A DNA stretch of 64,000 nucleotides, taken from positions 1 to 64,000 of the forward strand of contig NZ_JAFAND010000133.1 of NCBI RefSeq assembly GCF_019232825.1, given 5' to 3'. Each line of letters opens with the position of its first letter. The first letter of the stretch is position 1. Both the position numbers and the translations under genes were made by a program. Below the pieces are notes generated by a model. The model saw nothing but the letters and a program-made list of their open reading frames with translations, was not told the origin of the DNA and searched no databases. This document shows, one piece after another, positions 8,118 to 19,146 of the stretch. This DNA is from Paludibacterium sp. GTDB lineage: Bacteria; Pseudomonadota; Gammaproteobacteria; Burkholderiales; Chromobacteriaceae.

Positions 8118-8813
8118 ATGATCAAGCGACTCTTCGCCGAATTCTTCGGCACATTCTGGCTGGTGTTCGGCGGTTGCGGCAGCGCGGTGCTGGCTGCGGC
8201 GTTCCCGCAGTTGGGTATCGGCTTTGCCGGTGTGGCGCTCGCATTCGGCCTGACGGTGTTGACGATGGCTTATGCCGTCGGCCATATCTCCGGCGGCCAT
8301 TTCAACCCCGCGGTGACCGTCGGTTTATACGCTGGCGGCCGTTTCGCGGCCAAAGACGTGGTGGGCTACATCATTGTCCAAGTAATCGGCGGCCTCGCCG
8401 CCGGCGCTGTGTTGTTTCTGATCGCCAGCGGCAAGGCGGGCTTCGATCCGACCGGCGGCGGCTTCGCGTCCAATGGTTTCGGCGAGCATTCCCCCGGCGG
8501 CTACGGCTTACCGGCGGCCTTCATCGCCGAGGTGGTGCTGACGGCCTTCTTCTTGCTGATTATCCATGGCGCGACCGACAAGCGCGCGCCGGCCGGGTTC
8601 GCGCCGATCGCCATTGGCTTGGCGCTGACGCTGATCCACCTGATCAGCATTCCGGTCACCAACACGTCGGTCAATCCGGCGCGGAGTACCGGCGTGGCGC
8701 TGTTTCAAGGCACGTGGGCCGTGCAGCAGCTCTGGCTGTTCTGGGCGGCACCGCTATTGGGCGGCATTATCGGCGGTTTGATCTACCGCTATCTGCTGGA
8801 AAGCAAAGAATAA
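8118..8813 (+). CDS. aqpZ: Aquaporin Z (water channel)
   Basis: Six-helix inner-membrane MIP channel of 231 residues. Both NPA half-helix motifs are present: [17 protein letters not shown] and [16 protein letters not shown]. The second NPAR is followed by S rather than D, which fits a water-selective aquaporin and not a glycerol facilitator. The N terminus [24 protein letters not shown] is typical of AqpZ. The start is supported by GGAGGG 6 nt upstream. The gene stands alone between recG and the convergent phosphate transporter, with a repeat-split terminator region downstream. A second, aquaglyceroporin-type MIP gene is at 33901. Confidence 0.94.
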   Translation: MIKRLFAEFFGTFWLVFGGCGSAVLAAAFPQLGIGFAGVALAFGLTVLTMAYAVGHISGGHFNPAVTVGLYAGGRFAAKDVVGYIIVQVIGGLAAGAVLFLIASGKAGFDPTGGGFASNGFGEHSPGGYGLPAAFIAEVVLTAFFLLIIHGATDKRAPAGFAPIAIGLALTLIHLISIPVTNTSVNPARSTGVALFQGTWAVQQLWLFWAAPLLGGIIGGLIYRYLLESKE

Positions 8814-8815
8814 AA

Positions 8816-9017
8816 AAGCCGCGTTACGCGGCTCGAGGGCGTTGACAAACCCTTGCTCGCAAAGCGAGCGCCCCTCTCAGGGAGAGGGCAGGGGGAGTGG
8901 GAATCGATGGACAGGCTGCGAAATCAGTCAGTTGCCACTGAGGCCCGGCTTTGCCGGGTCCTCCGCAACCGCTGCCAACCACTAAATCAACAGCCTGAAG
9001 CCGCGTTACGCGGCTCG
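8816..9017 (-). repeat. Terminator-associated structured repeat, copy A, with duplicated hairpin
   Basis: An element of 162 bp (8836-8997) is bracketed by a perfect 20-bp direct repeat at 8816-8835 and 8998-9017. Each repeat contains the whole hairpin AGCCGCG-TTA-CGCGGCT. In minus orientation the core is homologous to copies B (30785-30948) and C (49299-49464). It begins with AGGCTGTTGATTTAGTGG and ends with AAGGGTTTGTCAACGCCC. It holds three stem-loops: 8944-8958, 8872-8888 and 8855-8869. It occupies the convergent intergenic region of aqpZ and pit. Only the left hairpin has an A run (8812-8817), serving as a T tract for minus-strand transcripts. Confidence 0.85.
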
Positions 9018-9028
9018 TCGTCCCTTGT

Positions 9029-9063
9029 GCCCCGGCTCGGTTGAGTCGGGGCGCGCGTTTTTT
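9029..9063 (+). terminator. Intrinsic terminator downstream of aqpZ and repeat copy A
   Basis: A GC-rich stem (9029-9038 with 9043-9052, one G-T pair) is followed by six T residues at 9058-9063. It faces the 3' end of the convergent phosphate transporter and would end aqpZ transcripts that read through the repeat. Confidence 0.7.
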
Positions 9064-9067
9064 GCGC

Positions 9068-10525
<1,458 letters not shown>

Positions 10526-10556
10526 GATTCTCAGCAGTGATTGAGTTTGAGGGGGG

Positions 10557-10585
10557 ATTGTTGGCGGCCAGCACTATTCCGTCAA
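10557..10585 (-). promoter_or_regulatory. Predicted promoter of pit
   Basis: On the minus strand TTGACG (10585-10580) and AACAAT (10562-10557) are separated by exactly 17 bp, about 35 bp before the start codon. Confidence 0.55.
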
Positions 10586-10692
10586 GCCTGCAAGACAAAG
10601 GGAGGTAATGGTGTCGCTTCCTGTCCAAAGCAAGGTAAGAATCTTCTTGACATCGCCCGCGTGTCCGGGGTCGAAAGCTGCGTGTGAAATAT

Positions 10693-10719
10693 AAAAAAGC
10701 CCCTATATTCAGGGGCTTT
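10693..10719 (-). terminator. Intrinsic terminator of the pst operon
   Basis: AAAGCCCCT (10696-10704) pairs with AGGGGCTTT (10711-10719). Six A residues at 10693-10698 give a U tract on minus-strand RNA leaving pstB. No phoU lies between pstB and this hairpin. Confidence 0.85.
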
Positions 10720-10743
10720 GTGTTGTTAATTACATATTTGTCA

Positions 10744-11517
10744 TTAGCCGAACTTGCCGGTTATGTAATCTTCCGTGGCGCGCTGCTTCGGGGTGGTGAA
10801 GATGCTGTCGGTTTCGCCGAATTCGACCATTTCACCCAGATACATGTAGGCGGTGTAGTCGGATACCCGCGCCGCCTGCTGCATGTTATGGGTGACGATG
10901 GCGATAGTGTAATCCTCTTTCAGCTCATGGATCAGCTCTTCGATATGCGCCGTCGAGATCGGGTCGAGTGCCGAGGTCGGCTCGTCGAGCAGCAGCACCT
11001 CCGGCTTGGAGGCGACGGCGCGCGCGATGCACAGGCGCTGCTGTTGGCCGCCGGAGAGCGAGTTGCCGGATTGCTTGAGTTTGTCCTTGACCTCCTCCCA
11101 CAACGCGGCCTTGCGCAGCGCCCATTCGACGCGGTCGTCCATCTCGGTTTTACTGAGTTTTTCGTACAACTTCACCCCGAAAGTGATGTTGTCGTAAATC
11201 GACATCGGGAACGGCGTCGGCTTTTGAAATACCATGCCGACCTTGGCGCGCAGCAGGTTGATGTCGACGTCGCGTCCAAGGATGTTGTGCCGATCGAGCA
11301 GAATCTCGCCCTCGGCGCGCAGGCCGGGGTAGAGCTCGAACATGCGGTTGAAGGTACGCAAGAGCGTCGACTTGCCGCAGCCGGACGGGCCGATGAACGC
11401 GGTCACCTTGTTGGCGGCGATGCCGAGCGAAATGCCTTTCAACGCATGAAAGTTGCCGTAGAAGAAATTCAGGTTCTTGACCTGAAGCTTGGAGCCGGTT
11501 TCGACCATGGTTTGCAA
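10744..11517 (-). CDS. pstB: Phosphate ABC transporter ATP-binding protein PstB
   Basis: ATPase of the high-affinity Pst phosphate importer, 257 residues. It has Walker A ([14 protein letters not shown]), the Q-loop ([17 protein letters not shown]), the ABC signature [14 protein letters not shown], Walker B ([13 protein letters not shown]) and the switch histidine (IVTHNMQQA). The [13 protein letters not shown] phrase is diagnostic of PstB. The last gene of pstSCAB. In many proteobacteria phoU follows, but here a terminator does. Expression should follow the Pho box upstream of pstS. Confidence 0.97.
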   Translation of the reverse strand: MQTMVETGSKLQVKNLNFFYGNFHALKGISLGIAANKVTAFIGPSGCGKSTLLRTFNRMFELYPGLRAEGEILLDRHNILGRDVDINLLRAKVGMVFQKPTPFPMSIYDNITFGVKLYEKLSKTEMDDRVEWALRKAALWEEVKDKLKQSGNSLSGGQQQRLCIARAVASKPEVLLLDEPTSALDPISTAHIEELIHELKEDYTIAIVTHNMQQAARVSDYTAYMYLGEMVEFGETDSIFTTPKQRATEDYITGKFG

Positions 11518-11520
11518 GCC

Positions 11521-12438
11521 TTAATGCGATGAGTGTTTTTGACTGCCCAGCCAACGGGCGAAGACGTTCAGTGCCAGCACGCTGAAAGTGATCAGCAGCG
11601 AACCGGCCCAGGCCAGCGTGTGCCAATCGTTGTACGGGCTCATGGCGAACTGAAAGATCACGATAGGCAAGTTGGCCATCGGCTGGTTCATGTTGCCGTT
11701 CCAGAACTGGTTGTTCAGCGCGGTGAACAACAGCGGCGCGGTTTCGCCGGAGATACGCGCCACCGCGAGCAATACGCCGGTCAGCACGCCCGACTTGGCG
11801 GCGCGCAAGGTGACGTACATCGTCACCTTCCATTGCGGCGTGCCCAGCGCGATGGCCGCTTCGCGCAGGCTGTTGGGCACCAGACGCAACATGTTTTCCG
11901 TGGTGCGCACCACCACCGGGATCACCAGCAGCGACAGCGCCAACGCGCCGGCCCAGCCGGAGAAGTGGCCCTGCGCCACGACGAACACTTCGTAGACGAA
12001 CAGGCCGATGACGATCGACGGTGCCGACAGCAGGATGTCGTTGATGAAGCGGGTGGCCGGCGCGAGCCAGCCGCGCTGGCCGTATTCGGCCAGGTAGATG
12101 CCCGACAGAATGCCGACCGGCGTGCCGATCAGCGTGCCGAACACGGTCATCAGCAGGCTGCCGACGATGGCGTTGCCCAGCCCGCCGGTTTCCCCTGGCG
12201 GCGGCGTGCTGCGGGTGAAGAGGTCGAGGTGGATGCCGCCCAGCCCGTTTTGCAGCAGGGTGAACAGGATCCAGCACAGCCAGAACAGGCCGAAGACCAT
12301 GGTGAACATGGAGATGCCCATGTTGATGCCGTTGATCATGCGCCGGCGGCGGTAGATCGAGTGATTCATCGAATGAGATTCCAGTGCTTGCTTCGACGAC
12401 GAGGCCAAAAGGGTTTCACTCATTGTATCGCGCTCCAT
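11521..12438 (-). CDS. pstA: Phosphate ABC transporter permease PstA
   Basis: Inner-membrane permease of about 305 residues with six predicted helices. Family features include [12 protein letters not shown], the coupling-helix EAA-like segment [20 protein letters not shown] and [20 protein letters not shown]. The start is set at 12438, two bases after the pstC stop, with AAGGA 9 nt upstream; ATG at 12423 also has a GGAG and would be five residues shorter. The open frame continues further upstream within pstC but that is a shadow. Confidence 0.93.
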   Translation of the reverse strand: MERDTMSETLLASSSKQALESHSMNHSIYRRRRMINGINMGISMFTMVFGLFWLCWILFTLLQNGLGGIHLDLFTRSTPPPGETGGLGNAIVGSLLMTVFGTLIGTPVGILSGIYLAEYGQRGWLAPATRFINDILLSAPSIVIGLFVYEVFVVAQGHFSGWAGALALSLLVIPVVVRTTENMLRLVPNSLREAAIALGTPQWKVTMYVTLRAAKSGVLTGVLLAVARISGETAPLLFTALNNQFWNGNMNQPMANLPIVIFQFAMSPYNDWHTLAWAGSLLITFSVLALNVFARWLGSQKHSSH

Positions 12439-12440
12439 GG

Positions 12441-13403
12441 TCAGGATTCCTTGCCTTCTTGACGTTTCAGGCGCAGGAGCAGGATTTTCGAACAGGCCAA
12501 TACCACAAAGGTAATGAAGAACAGGATCAGGCCCAATTGGATCAACGAGGCGATGTACAGATCGCCGTTGGCTTCGGCGAATTCGTTGGCCAGCGAGGAG
12601 GCGATCGAGTTGCCGGGTTGGAATAAACCGGGGGCGAAGTGCGACGAGTTGCCGATGACGAAGGTAACCGCCATGGTTTCGCCCAACGCGCGGCCGAGGC
12701 CGAGCATGATGCCGCCGACCACGCCGGTCTTGGTGTAGGGCAGGACGACGTAACGGACGACTTCCCAGGTGGTTGAGCCGAGTCCGTAAGCCGATTCTTT
12801 CAGTAGCGTCGGCACCACTTCGAAGACGTCGCGCATGACCGAGGCGATGAACGGGATCACCATGATGGCTAGGATCAGGCCGGCGGTGAAAATGCCGATG
12901 CCCATCGGCGCGCCTTGGAAAATCCAACCAACCAGCGGCAGGGGGCCGATATTGTCGATCAGCCAAGGCTGGATATGGTCGGAAAAGTAGGGGGCGAAGA
13001 CGAACAGCCCCCACATGCCGTAGATGATCGACGGAATACCGGCCAAGAGCTCGACGGCAATGCCCAGCGGGCGCTTGAGCCAAGTGGGGCAGAGTTCGGT
13101 CAGGAACAAGGCGATGCCGAAACTGACCGGCACGCCGATCAGCAGCGCGATCAACGAGGTGATCAGCGTGCCGAAGATCGGCACGGCCGCGCCGAAATTA
13201 TTCGCAACCGGGTCCCATTCGCTGGACGCCAGAAATCCCAGGCCGAACGCTTTGATGCTGGGCATCGCGCCGATCAGCAAGGAGATCAGGATGCCCACCA
13301 GGAGCGCGAGAACCAGAAACGCGAAACCTCGGGTAACGACCTTGAAGACTTGATCCAGCAGCATCTGGCGACGCATTACCTGATCGTTACTGAACTTTTC
13401 CAT
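12441..13403 (-). CDS. pstC: Phosphate ABC transporter permease PstC
   Basis: Inner-membrane permease of 320 residues, partner of PstA. Typical PstC sequence includes [16 protein letters not shown] in the first periplasmic loop, [34 protein letters not shown], and the coupling segment [21 protein letters not shown] with [16 protein letters not shown]. It follows pstS after 84 bp that contain an intrinsic terminator, so pstCAB are expected to be transcribed at a lower level than pstS. Confidence 0.96.
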   Translation of the reverse strand: MEKFSNDQVMRRQMLLDQVFKVVTRGFAFLVLALLVGILISLLIGAMPSIKAFGLGFLASSEWDPVANNFGAAVPIFGTLITSLIALLIGVPVSFGIALFLTELCPTWLKRPLGIAVELLAGIPSIIYGMWGLFVFAPYFSDHIQPWLIDNIGPLPLVGWIFQGAPMGIGIFTAGLILAIMVIPFIASVMRDVFEVVPTLLKESAYGLGSTTWEVVRYVVLPYTKTGVVGGIMLGLGRALGETMAVTFVIGNSSHFAPGLFQPGNSIASSLANEFAEANGDLYIASLIQLGLILFFITFVVLACSKILLLRLKRQEGKES

Positions 13404-13430
13404 ACACGGACTCGAAGGTTGTCTTGAGAC

Positions 13431-13456
13431 AAAAAGCCGGGGAGAAGCTCCCCGGC
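13431..13456 (-). terminator. Intra-operon terminator between pstS and pstC
   Basis: GCCGGGGAG (13436-13444) pairs with CTCCCCGGC (13448-13456). The A run at 13431-13435 supplies a U tract on the minus strand. Its position after pstS suggests partial termination, which favours high periplasmic receptor levels over permease and ATPase. Confidence 0.75.
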
Positions 13457-13487
13457 CAGACAGGATTGTGCCAAAGCACAGTAGCGA

Positions 13488-14519
13488 TTACTTCCAGACC
13501 GGTTGGCCGTTGGCGTCGGTGATTTGCTTCCAGCTGTCGCGGATCATGCCCTTCACGCTTTCCGGCAACGGGATGTAATCCATGCTGGCAGCGGCGCCGT
13601 CACCGCTCTTGTATGCCCAATCGAAGAACTTCAGCGCCGCGGTGGCTTGAACCGGCTTGTCCTGTTTCTTGTGCATCAGGATAAAGGTGGCGCCGGCAAT
13701 CGGCCAGGTGTCCGCGCCCGACTGATTGGTCAACAGCAGGTAGTAGCCGGGCGCCTTTTTCCAGTCGGCGTGACCGGCTGCTGCCTTGAAGCTTTCCTGG
13801 CTCGGGGTGACGAACTTGCCGTCGGCGTTCTTCATTTGGCCGAAGGCCATGTTGTTCTGCTTGGCGTAGATGTATTCGACGTAGCCGATCGAACCCTTGA
13901 TGCGGTTGACGAAGTTGGCGACGCCTTCATTGCCCTTGCCGCCCTGACCGGTCGGCCAGTTCACCGAGGTGTTGCTGCCGACTTTGCTCGCCCATTCCGG
14001 CGAGACCTTGGACAGGTAGTTGGTGAAAATGAACGTGGTGCCCGAACCATCGGCACGGCGTACCGGGAAGATGGTGTCCTTGGGCAGCTTCACGCCCGGG
14101 TTCAGCTTGGCGATGGCCGGATCGTTCCAGGTCTTGACCTTGCCTAGGTAGATGTCGGCCAACAGCGGGCCGGTGAATTTCATTTGACCAGCCTTCACGC
14201 CCGGAATGTTGACGACCGGCACGACGCCGCCGATCACGGTCGGGAACTGGGTCAGGCCGGTTTTGGCCAGGTCTTCCGGCTTCAGCGGCATGTCGGAGGC
14301 GCCGAAGTCGACGGTCTTGGCCGTGATCTGCTTGATGCCGCCGCCGGAACCGATCGACTGATAGTTCATCTTGCTGCCGGTCTCGGTTTGGTAGGTGGCG
14401 GCCCACTTGGCGTACAGCGGGTAGGGGAAAGTGGCGCCGGCGCCGGTGATGTCGGTGGCGAAAGCGGAAACCGAAGCGAAGGCACTGACTGCCAGTGCCA
14501 GTCGAAGCGTGTTTTTCAT
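13488..14519 (-). CDS. pstS: Periplasmic phosphate-binding protein PstS
   Basis: High-affinity phosphate receptor of 343 residues with a signal peptide ([17 protein letters not shown]) and the mature N terminus [18 protein letters not shown]. Phosphate-contact segments are visible: [26 protein letters not shown] and [15 protein letters not shown]. The start at 14519 is chosen by AGGAG 10 nt upstream and the signal peptide; the frame extends further but without a site. First gene of pstSCAB, behind a Pho-box promoter at 14568-14601 and followed by an attenuating hairpin. Confidence 0.97.
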   Translation of the reverse strand: MKNTLRLALAVSAFASVSAFATDITGAGATFPYPLYAKWAATYQTETGSKMNYQSIGSGGGIKQITAKTVDFGASDMPLKPEDLAKTGLTQFPTVIGGVVPVVNIPGVKAGQMKFTGPLLADIYLGKVKTWNDPAIAKLNPGVKLPKDTIFPVRRADGSGTTFIFTNYLSKVSPEWASKVGSNTSVNWPTGQGGKGNEGVANFVNRIKGSIGYVEYIYAKQNNMAFGQMKNADGKFVTPSQESFKAAAGHADWKKAPGYYLLLTNQSGADTWPIAGATFILMHKKQDKPVQATAALKFFDWAYKSGDGAAASMDYIPLPESVKGMIRDSWKQITDANGQPVWK

Positions 14520-14567
14520 TGACGTACAAGCTCCTGAAGTTGAGGTGCAGGGTAGACGATGGCTGGC

Positions 14568-14601
14568 ATTGTGGCGCGATTTTTTTTCAGAAATATTACA
14601 G
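14568..14601 (-). promoter_or_regulatory. Pho box and -10 element of the pst operon
   Basis: Minus-strand CTGTAAT-ATTT-CTGAAAA (14601-14584) resembles the PhoB direct repeat CTGTCAT-N4-CTGTCAT. CACAAT (14573-14568) follows 10 bp later as the -10, the spacing expected where PhoB replaces the -35. The upstream half-site matches better (6/7) than the downstream one. Confidence 0.6.
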
Positions 14602-14652
14602 TTCCAATTTGCCGTCGCCGCCAAGTGTCTTTATGTTGAGAGATATCCATCC

Positions 14653-14682
14653 TTCTCAGGTTATGCCGCCGAGGGATATAAT
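14653..14682 (+). promoter_or_regulatory. Predicted promoter of tpiA-secG
   Basis: A perfect -10 TATAAT at 14677-14682 and TTCTCA at 14653-14658 with an 18-bp spacer. Transcription would start about 20 nt before the tpiA ATG. Confidence 0.6.
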
Positions 14683-14710
14683 CTGCCGACTGAAAAGCGG
14701 AGAGTGGTGA

Positions 14711-15457
14711 ATGACGGCCAAGCTGGTGGTGGGTAATTGGAAGATGAACGGCAGCCTCGCGTCCAACCGCAAGTTGGTCAAGGGTATGTTGGAGGATCGT
14801 CGGATCAACCGCCCGGGCGTCGCGTTAGCGTCGCCTTTCGTTTATCTGCTGCAGCTGGCTGACTTGTTGCAACTCAGTCCGATGGACCTCGGCGCGCAAG
14901 ATGTCAGTCAGTTCGGCCGCGACGGCGCCTACACCGGAGAAGTGTCGGCATCGATGCTGGCCAACGTCGGTTGCCGCTATGTGTTGATCGGCCACTCGGA
15001 ACGTCGTCAGTATTTGGCGGAGAGCAATGCGCTGTTGGCCAAGAAGATGGAAAACGTGCTGGCGGCGCATTTGGCGCCGATTCTCTGTGTCGGCGAAACG
15101 CTGGCCGAACGCGAGGCCGGCGAGCATTTAAGTGTCATCCGGCGGCAATTGGACATCGTGGCCGACTTCATGCCGCAGCAGGTGATTGTGGCCTACGAGC
15201 CGGTGTGGGCGATCGGTACCGGCAAGGTCGCAAGCCTGGAACAGATTGCCGAGATGCACGAGTGTATTAAAGAGACCGGCTTGCAAAGGCAAAACGGCTC
15301 TGCTAGTATGCGCGTTCTCTACGGCGGCAGCGTAAAAGCTGATAATGCCGAAGCGATTCTCTCGATATCGAGTGTGGATGGAGCCTTGGTTGGCGGGGCT
15401 TCGCTGGATGTCGATTCATTTGGAATGATTTGCCAGGCCGCGGATAAATTGGTATAG
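14711..15457 (+). CDS. tpiA: Triosephosphate isomerase
   Basis: Glycolytic TIM-barrel enzyme interconverting dihydroxyacetone phosphate and glyceraldehyde-3-phosphate. The 248-residue product shows the catalytic Lys in GNWKMNG, the catalytic His in [16 protein letters not shown], the catalytic Glu and flexible loop in [16 protein letters not shown], and the phosphate-binding [16 protein letters not shown] lies 8-9 nt upstream. It heads the tpiA-secG-tRNA-Leu-nuo arrangement familiar from betaproteobacteria. Confidence 0.97.
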   Translation: MTAKLVVGNWKMNGSLASNRKLVKGMLEDRRINRPGVALASPFVYLLQLADLLQLSPMDLGAQDVSQFGRDGAYTGEVSASMLANVGCRYVLIGHSERRQYLAESNALLAKKMENVLAAHLAPILCVGETLAEREAGEHLSVIRRQLDIVADFMPQQVIVAYEPVWAIGTGKVASLEQIAEMHECIKETGLQRQNGSASMRVLYGGSVKADNAEAILSISSVDGALVGGASLDVDSFGMICQAADKLV

Positions 15458-15458
15458 T

Positions 15459-15809
15459 ATGGAACTTCTTAAGACGTTAATCTGGATCGTAAATCTGATC
15501 TCTGCCGTATCCGTTGTGGTACTGGTGCTGATGCAGCACGGCAAGGGTGCAGATATGGGGGCCGCCTTCGGTAGCGGTGCGTCCGGAAGCCTGTTTGGCG
15601 CGTCTGGTTCGGCAAACTTTCTGAGTAGAACGACCGCCATCCTCGCGATCGTTTTCTTTTCGACTAGCCTGGCGCTCGTTTATCTGTCTGGGGGCAGTAA
15701 AAGCGAACTTGGCGTCATGGGTGGTCAGGTTGTACAAAAAACGGTGCCGCAAATCCCGAGTGGGGCCGTTAACAAAAATAATGCTTCGGGTCCACAGATA
15801 CCCGATTGA
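15459..15809 (+). CDS. secG: Preprotein translocase subunit SecG
   Basis: Small SecYEG subunit of 116 residues with two transmembrane helices. TM1 ([20 protein letters not shown]) is followed by the SecG hallmark [17 protein letters not shown] and [16 protein letters not shown], then TM2 ([18 protein letters not shown]) and a polar tail. It begins one base after the tpiA stop, so the two are cotranscribed. tRNA-Leu lies 13 bp downstream and may be processed from the same transcript. Confidence 0.95.
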   Translation: MELLKTLIWIVNLISAVSVVVLVLMQHGKGADMGAAFGSGASGSLFGASGSANFLSRTTAILAIVFFSTSLALVYLSGGSKSELGVMGGQVVQKTVPQIPSGAVNKNNASGPQIPD

Positions 15810-15822
15810 TAAAATTGACTGT

Positions 15823-15907
15823 GCCGACATGGTGAAATTGGTAGACACGCTATCTTGAGGGGGTAGTGGCGAAAGCTGTGTGAGTTCGAGTCTCACTGTC
15901 GGCACCA
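15823..15907 (+). tRNA. tRNA-Leu (anticodon GAG)
   Basis: The acceptor stem GCCGACA (15823-15829) pairs with TGTCGGC (15897-15903), followed by A and an encoded CCA (15905-15907). The anticodon arm is CTATC-TTGAGGG-GGTAG with anticodon GAG, reading CUC/CUU. The long variable arm (GTGGCGAAAGCTG) and the GTTCGAGTC T-loop identify a class II tRNA-Leu. No separate strong promoter is seen after secG, so it may rely on tpiA-secG transcription. Confidence 0.97.
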
Positions 15908-15916
15908 CCATTAAAA

Positions 15917-15947
15917 GCAGGCCACCGGGATTCCGGTGGCCTGTTTT
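15917..15947 (+). terminator. Intrinsic terminator after tRNA-Leu
   Basis: CAGGCCACCGG (15918-15928) pairs perfectly with CCGGTGGCCTG (15933-15943), followed by TTTTGTTT. It separates the tpiA-secG-tRNA unit from the nuo operon. Confidence 0.88.
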
Positions 15948-15999
15948 GTTTGGAGCCGGGAAGGGTCGCACCTTTCCAAATAAAATGGGGTATGGGGAA

Positions 16000-16356
16000 A
16001 TGCTGCAAAACTACTTTCCTATTCTGCTGTTTATCGTCGTCGGACTTTTGGTCGGCGCAGGGCCCTTGCTGTTGGGCCGTCTGCTCGCGCCCAATCGGCC
16101 CGATGCTGAAAAACTGTCTCCGTACGAGTGCGGCTTCGAGGCTTTCGAAGACGCGCGCATGAAATTTGACGTGCGCTTTTATCTCGTCGCCATTCTTTTT
16201 ATCCTGTTCGACCTTGAAATTGCGTTCATGTTTCCCTGGGCCGTCGTGCTGAAGGAGCTTGGGCTATTCGGCCTGTCCGCAATGTTTGTATTCCTGGCTA
16301 TTCTCACAATAGGCTTCGTGTATGTCTGGAAAAAAGGGGCATTGGAATGGGAATAG
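16000..16356 (+). CDS. nuoA: NADH-quinone oxidoreductase subunit A
   Basis: Membrane subunit of complex I, 118 residues with three helices. Signature segments are [25 protein letters not shown] split by the conserved acidic loop, and [13 protein letters not shown]. The start [11 protein letters not shown] at 16000 matches the usual N terminus; the frame opens earlier, across the tRNA and terminator, which cannot be coding. It heads the nuoABCDEFGHIJKLMN operon and overlaps nuoB by 10 bp. No clear -35/-10 pair is seen between the upstream terminator and this start. Confidence 0.96.
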   Translation: MLQNYFPILLFIVVGLLVGAGPLLLGRLLAPNRPDAEKLSPYECGFEAFEDARMKFDVRFYLVAILFILFDLEIAFMFPWAVVLKELGLFGLSAMFVFLAILTIGFVYVWKKGALEWE

Positions 16357-16823
16357 AGGGCGTTCTGGAAAAAGGGTTCATCACCACCACCGCCGATACA
16401 CTGATCAACTATACCCGTACGGGCTCGCTTTGGCCGATGACCTTTGGCTTGGCCTGTTGCGCGGTTGAAATGATGCATGCCGGCGCGGCGCGTTACGACC
16501 TCGACCGTTTCGGTATCGTGTTTCGTCCCAGTCCGCGCCAGTCGGACCTGATGATCGTGGCTGGCACGCTGTGCAATAAGATGGCGCCGGCGTTGCGTAA
16601 GGTCTACGACCAGATGGCCGAGCCGCGCTGGGTGCTCTCCATGGGATCGTGCGCCAACGGCGGTGGCTACTACCATTACTCGTATTCCGTCGTGCGCGGT
16701 TGCGACCGGATCGTGCCGGTCGACGTCTACGTTCCCGGCTGTCCACCGACCGCCGAGGCGCTGCTGTACGGCATTATTCAGCTACAAAACAAAATTAAAC
16801 GCACTCATACCATAGCCCGCTAA
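16347..16823 (+). CDS. nuoB: NADH-quinone oxidoreductase subunit B
   Basis: Peripheral-arm subunit carrying Fe-S cluster N2, the electron donor to quinone. The 158-residue product has the tandem-cysteine motif [28 protein letters not shown] and [13 protein letters not shown], which together supply the four cluster ligands. [15 protein letters not shown] is also diagnostic. It starts inside the end of nuoA. Confidence 0.97.
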   Translation: MGIEGVLEKGFITTTADTLINYTRTGSLWPMTFGLACCAVEMMHAGAARYDLDRFGIVFRPSPRQSDLMIVAGTLCNKMAPALRKVYDQMAEPRWVLSMGSCANGGGYYHYSYSVVRGCDRIVPVDVYVPGCPPTAEALLYGIIQLQNKIKRTHTIAR

Positions 16824-16833
16824 GGTAGAAACT

Positions 16834-17427
16834 ATGGCCTCCAAACTGGAAGCGCTCAAGGCGACCGTTGAGCAGGTGCTGGGCGATAAGCTCGTGTCTG
16901 CGACGTTGGCGCTGGATGAATTGAGCATCGTCTGCAAGGCAGCGGATTGGGTGGAGGTGGCGCAGACCCTGCGCGACCACCCGTCGCTTTCTTTTGAGCA
17001 ATGCGTCGACTTATGCGGCGTGGACTATCTCTCATATAAAGATGGCGGCTACGATGGCGCGCGCTTCGCCGCGGTCAGCCAGTTGTTGTCGATCAAGCAC
17101 AATGCCCGCGTGCGCGTGCGCGTGTTCGCCGAAAACGACGACTTTCCCGTGCTGCCCTCGGTGGTCGGCGTCTGGAACGCGGTCAACTGGTACGAGCGCG
17201 AGGCGTTCGATCTGTTCGGCATCGTGTTCGAGGGCCACCCCGACCTGCGTCGCCTGCTGACCGACTACGGCTTCATCGGTCATCCGTTCCGCAAGGATTT
17301 CCCGCTGTCCGGGCACGTGGAGATGCGCTACGACCCGACCGAGCAGCGCGTCATCTATCAGCCGGTCACCATCGAGCCGCGCGAAATCACGCCGCGCATC
17401 ATTCGCGAGGAGAACTACGGTGGCTGA
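16834..17427 (+). CDS. nuoC: NADH-quinone oxidoreductase subunit C
   Basis: Hydrophilic 30-kDa-type subunit of the peripheral arm, 197 residues. The family signature is [19 protein letters not shown] followed by [19 protein letters not shown] and the C-terminal [14 protein letters not shown]. It is separate from NuoD here, unlike the NuoCD fusion of enterobacteria. It overlaps nuoD by 8 bp. Confidence 0.96.
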   Translation: MASKLEALKATVEQVLGDKLVSATLALDELSIVCKAADWVEVAQTLRDHPSLSFEQCVDLCGVDYLSYKDGGYDGARFAAVSQLLSIKHNARVRVRVFAENDDFPVLPSVVGVWNAVNWYEREAFDLFGIVFEGHPDLRRLLTDYGFIGHPFRKDFPLSGHVEMRYDPTEQRVIYQPVTIEPREITPRIIREENYGG

Positions 17428-18673
17428 AATCCGTAATTTCACCCTTAACTTCGGTCCGCAGCACCCGGCGGCGCACGGTGTGCTGCGCTTGGTGCTGGAG
17501 CTTGACGGCGAAGTCATCGAGCGCGCCGATCCGCACATCGGGCTGTTGCACCGCGGCACCGAGAAGCTGGCTGAGCATAAGACCTTCATCCAGTCGCTGC
17601 CCTATATGGATCGGCTGGACTACGTGTCGATGATGTGCAACGAGCATGCCTACTGTCTGGCCATCGAAAAGCTGACCGGTGTCGACGTGCCGATCCGCGG
17701 CCAATACATCCGGGTGATGTTCGCCGAAATCACGCGCATTCTGAACCACTTGCTGTGGATCGGCGCGCACGCGCTGGATATCGGCGCCATGACGATGTTC
17801 CTGTATGCCTTCCGCGAGCGTGAAGATCTGATGGACTGCTACGAAGCCGTCTCGGGCGCGCGCCTGCACGCGGCGTACTTCCGTCCCGGCGGCGTCTATC
17901 GCGATCTGCCCGACAGCATGCCGCAATACACGGTGTCCAAGATCAAGAACGCGCGCGAGCTGGCCAGGCTCAATGAGCGCCGTTCCGGCACCATGCTGGA
18001 CTTCATCGAGGACTTCACCCGCCGCTTCCCGACCTGCGTCGATGAATACGAGACGCTGTTGACCGACAACCGCATCTGGAAACAGCGCACGGTCGGCATC
18101 GGCGTGGTGTCGCCGGAGCGAGCCCTCAATCTGGGCTTGACCGGGGCGATGCTGCGCGGCTCGGGCATCGAGTGGGACCTGCGCAAGAAGCAGCCGTACG
18201 ATGTTTACCGCGACGTCGACTTCGATATTCCGGTCGGCGTGAACGGCGACTGCTACGACCGTTACCTGGTGCGCATGGAAGAAATGCGCCAGGCCAACCG
18301 CATCGTGGCGCAGTGCGTTCAGTGGCTCAAGCAGAATCCCGGTCCGGTGATCACCGCCAACCATAAGGTGGCGCCACCGTCGCGCGAAGCGATGAAGAGC
18401 AATATGGAAGAGCTCATCCATCACTTCAAGCTGTTCACCGAGGGGATGCATGTGCCGGAAGGCGAGGTCTATGCCGCCACCGAACATCCGAAGGGCGAAT
18501 TCGGCATCTATCTGATGTCCGACGGCGCCAACAAACCCTACCGACTCAAGATCCGTGCACCGGGCTATGCCCATCTGGCCGCGCTGGACGAAATGGCGCG
18601 TGGCCATATGCTCGCCGACGCCGTGGCGATCATCGGTACGCAGGATATCGTATTTGGGGAGATCGACCGCTGA
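17420..18673 (+). CDS. nuoD: NADH-quinone oxidoreductase subunit D
   Basis: Quinone-site subunit of complex I, 417 residues, homologous to NiFe-hydrogenase large subunits. Motifs include [20 protein letters not shown], the quinone-contact region [28 protein letters not shown], and the C-terminal [14 protein letters not shown]. The start codon is GTG at 17420, overlapping the end of nuoC by 8 bp; the protein start ([15 protein letters not shown]) fits the family. Confidence 0.97.
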   Translation: MAEIRNFTLNFGPQHPAAHGVLRLVLELDGEVIERADPHIGLLHRGTEKLAEHKTFIQSLPYMDRLDYVSMMCNEHAYCLAIEKLTGVDVPIRGQYIRVMFAEITRILNHLLWIGAHALDIGAMTMFLYAFREREDLMDCYEAVSGARLHAAYFRPGGVYRDLPDSMPQYTVSKIKNARELARLNERRSGTMLDFIEDFTRRFPTCVDEYETLLTDNRIWKQRTVGIGVVSPERALNLGLTGAMLRGSGIEWDLRKKQPYDVYRDVDFDIPVGVNGDCYDRYLVRMEEMRQANRIVAQCVQWLKQNPGPVITANHKVAPPSREAMKSNMEELIHHFKLFTEGMHVPEGEVYAATEHPKGEFGIYLMSDGANKPYRLKIRAPGYAHLAALDEMARGHMLADAVAIIGTQDIVFGEIDR

Positions 18674-19146
18674 TGTTGTCCGCAGAATCGCTTGCCAAGA
18701 TTGACGTCGAGGTAGCCAAGTACCCTGCCGACCAGAAGCGGTCGGCCGTCATGGGTGCGTTGCGCATTGCCCAGCAGGAAAAGGGCTGGCTCGCTACCGA
18801 AACCATCGAATATGTCGCCGACTACCTGGGGCTGCCGCCGGTGCAGGCCTACGAAGTCGCTACCTTCTACAACATGTATGACCTGCGCCCGGTCGGCAAA
18901 TACAAGCTGACGATGTGCACCAATCTGCCCTGTGCCTTGCAAGGCAGCGTCAACGCCGCCGAGTACCTGCAGCAGAAGCTTGGCATCAAATTCGGCGAAA
19001 CCACGCCGGACGGCAAGTTCACGCTGGTGGAGGGGGAGTGCATGGGCGCCTGTGGCGATGCCCCGGTCATGCTGGTCAACAACCATAAGATGTGCTCGAA
19101 GATGACCCCCGATGCCATCGACAAGAAACTGGCGGAGTTCGAATAA
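18673..19146 (+). CDS. nuoE: NADH-quinone oxidoreductase subunit E
   Basis: Thioredoxin-like 24-kDa-type subunit with a 2Fe-2S cluster (N1a), 157 residues. The four ligands are the pair in [13 protein letters not shown] and the pair in [34 protein letters not shown] is also typical. The ATG shares its A with the nuoD stop (TGATG), so translation is probably coupled. Confidence 0.96.
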   Translation: MLSAESLAKIDVEVAKYPADQKRSAVMGALRIAQQEKGWLATETIEYVADYLGLPPVQAYEVATFYNMYDLRPVGKYKLTMCTNLPCALQGSVNAAEYLQQKLGIKFGETTPDGKFTLVEGECMGACGDAPVMLVNNHKMCSKMTPDAIDKKLAEFE

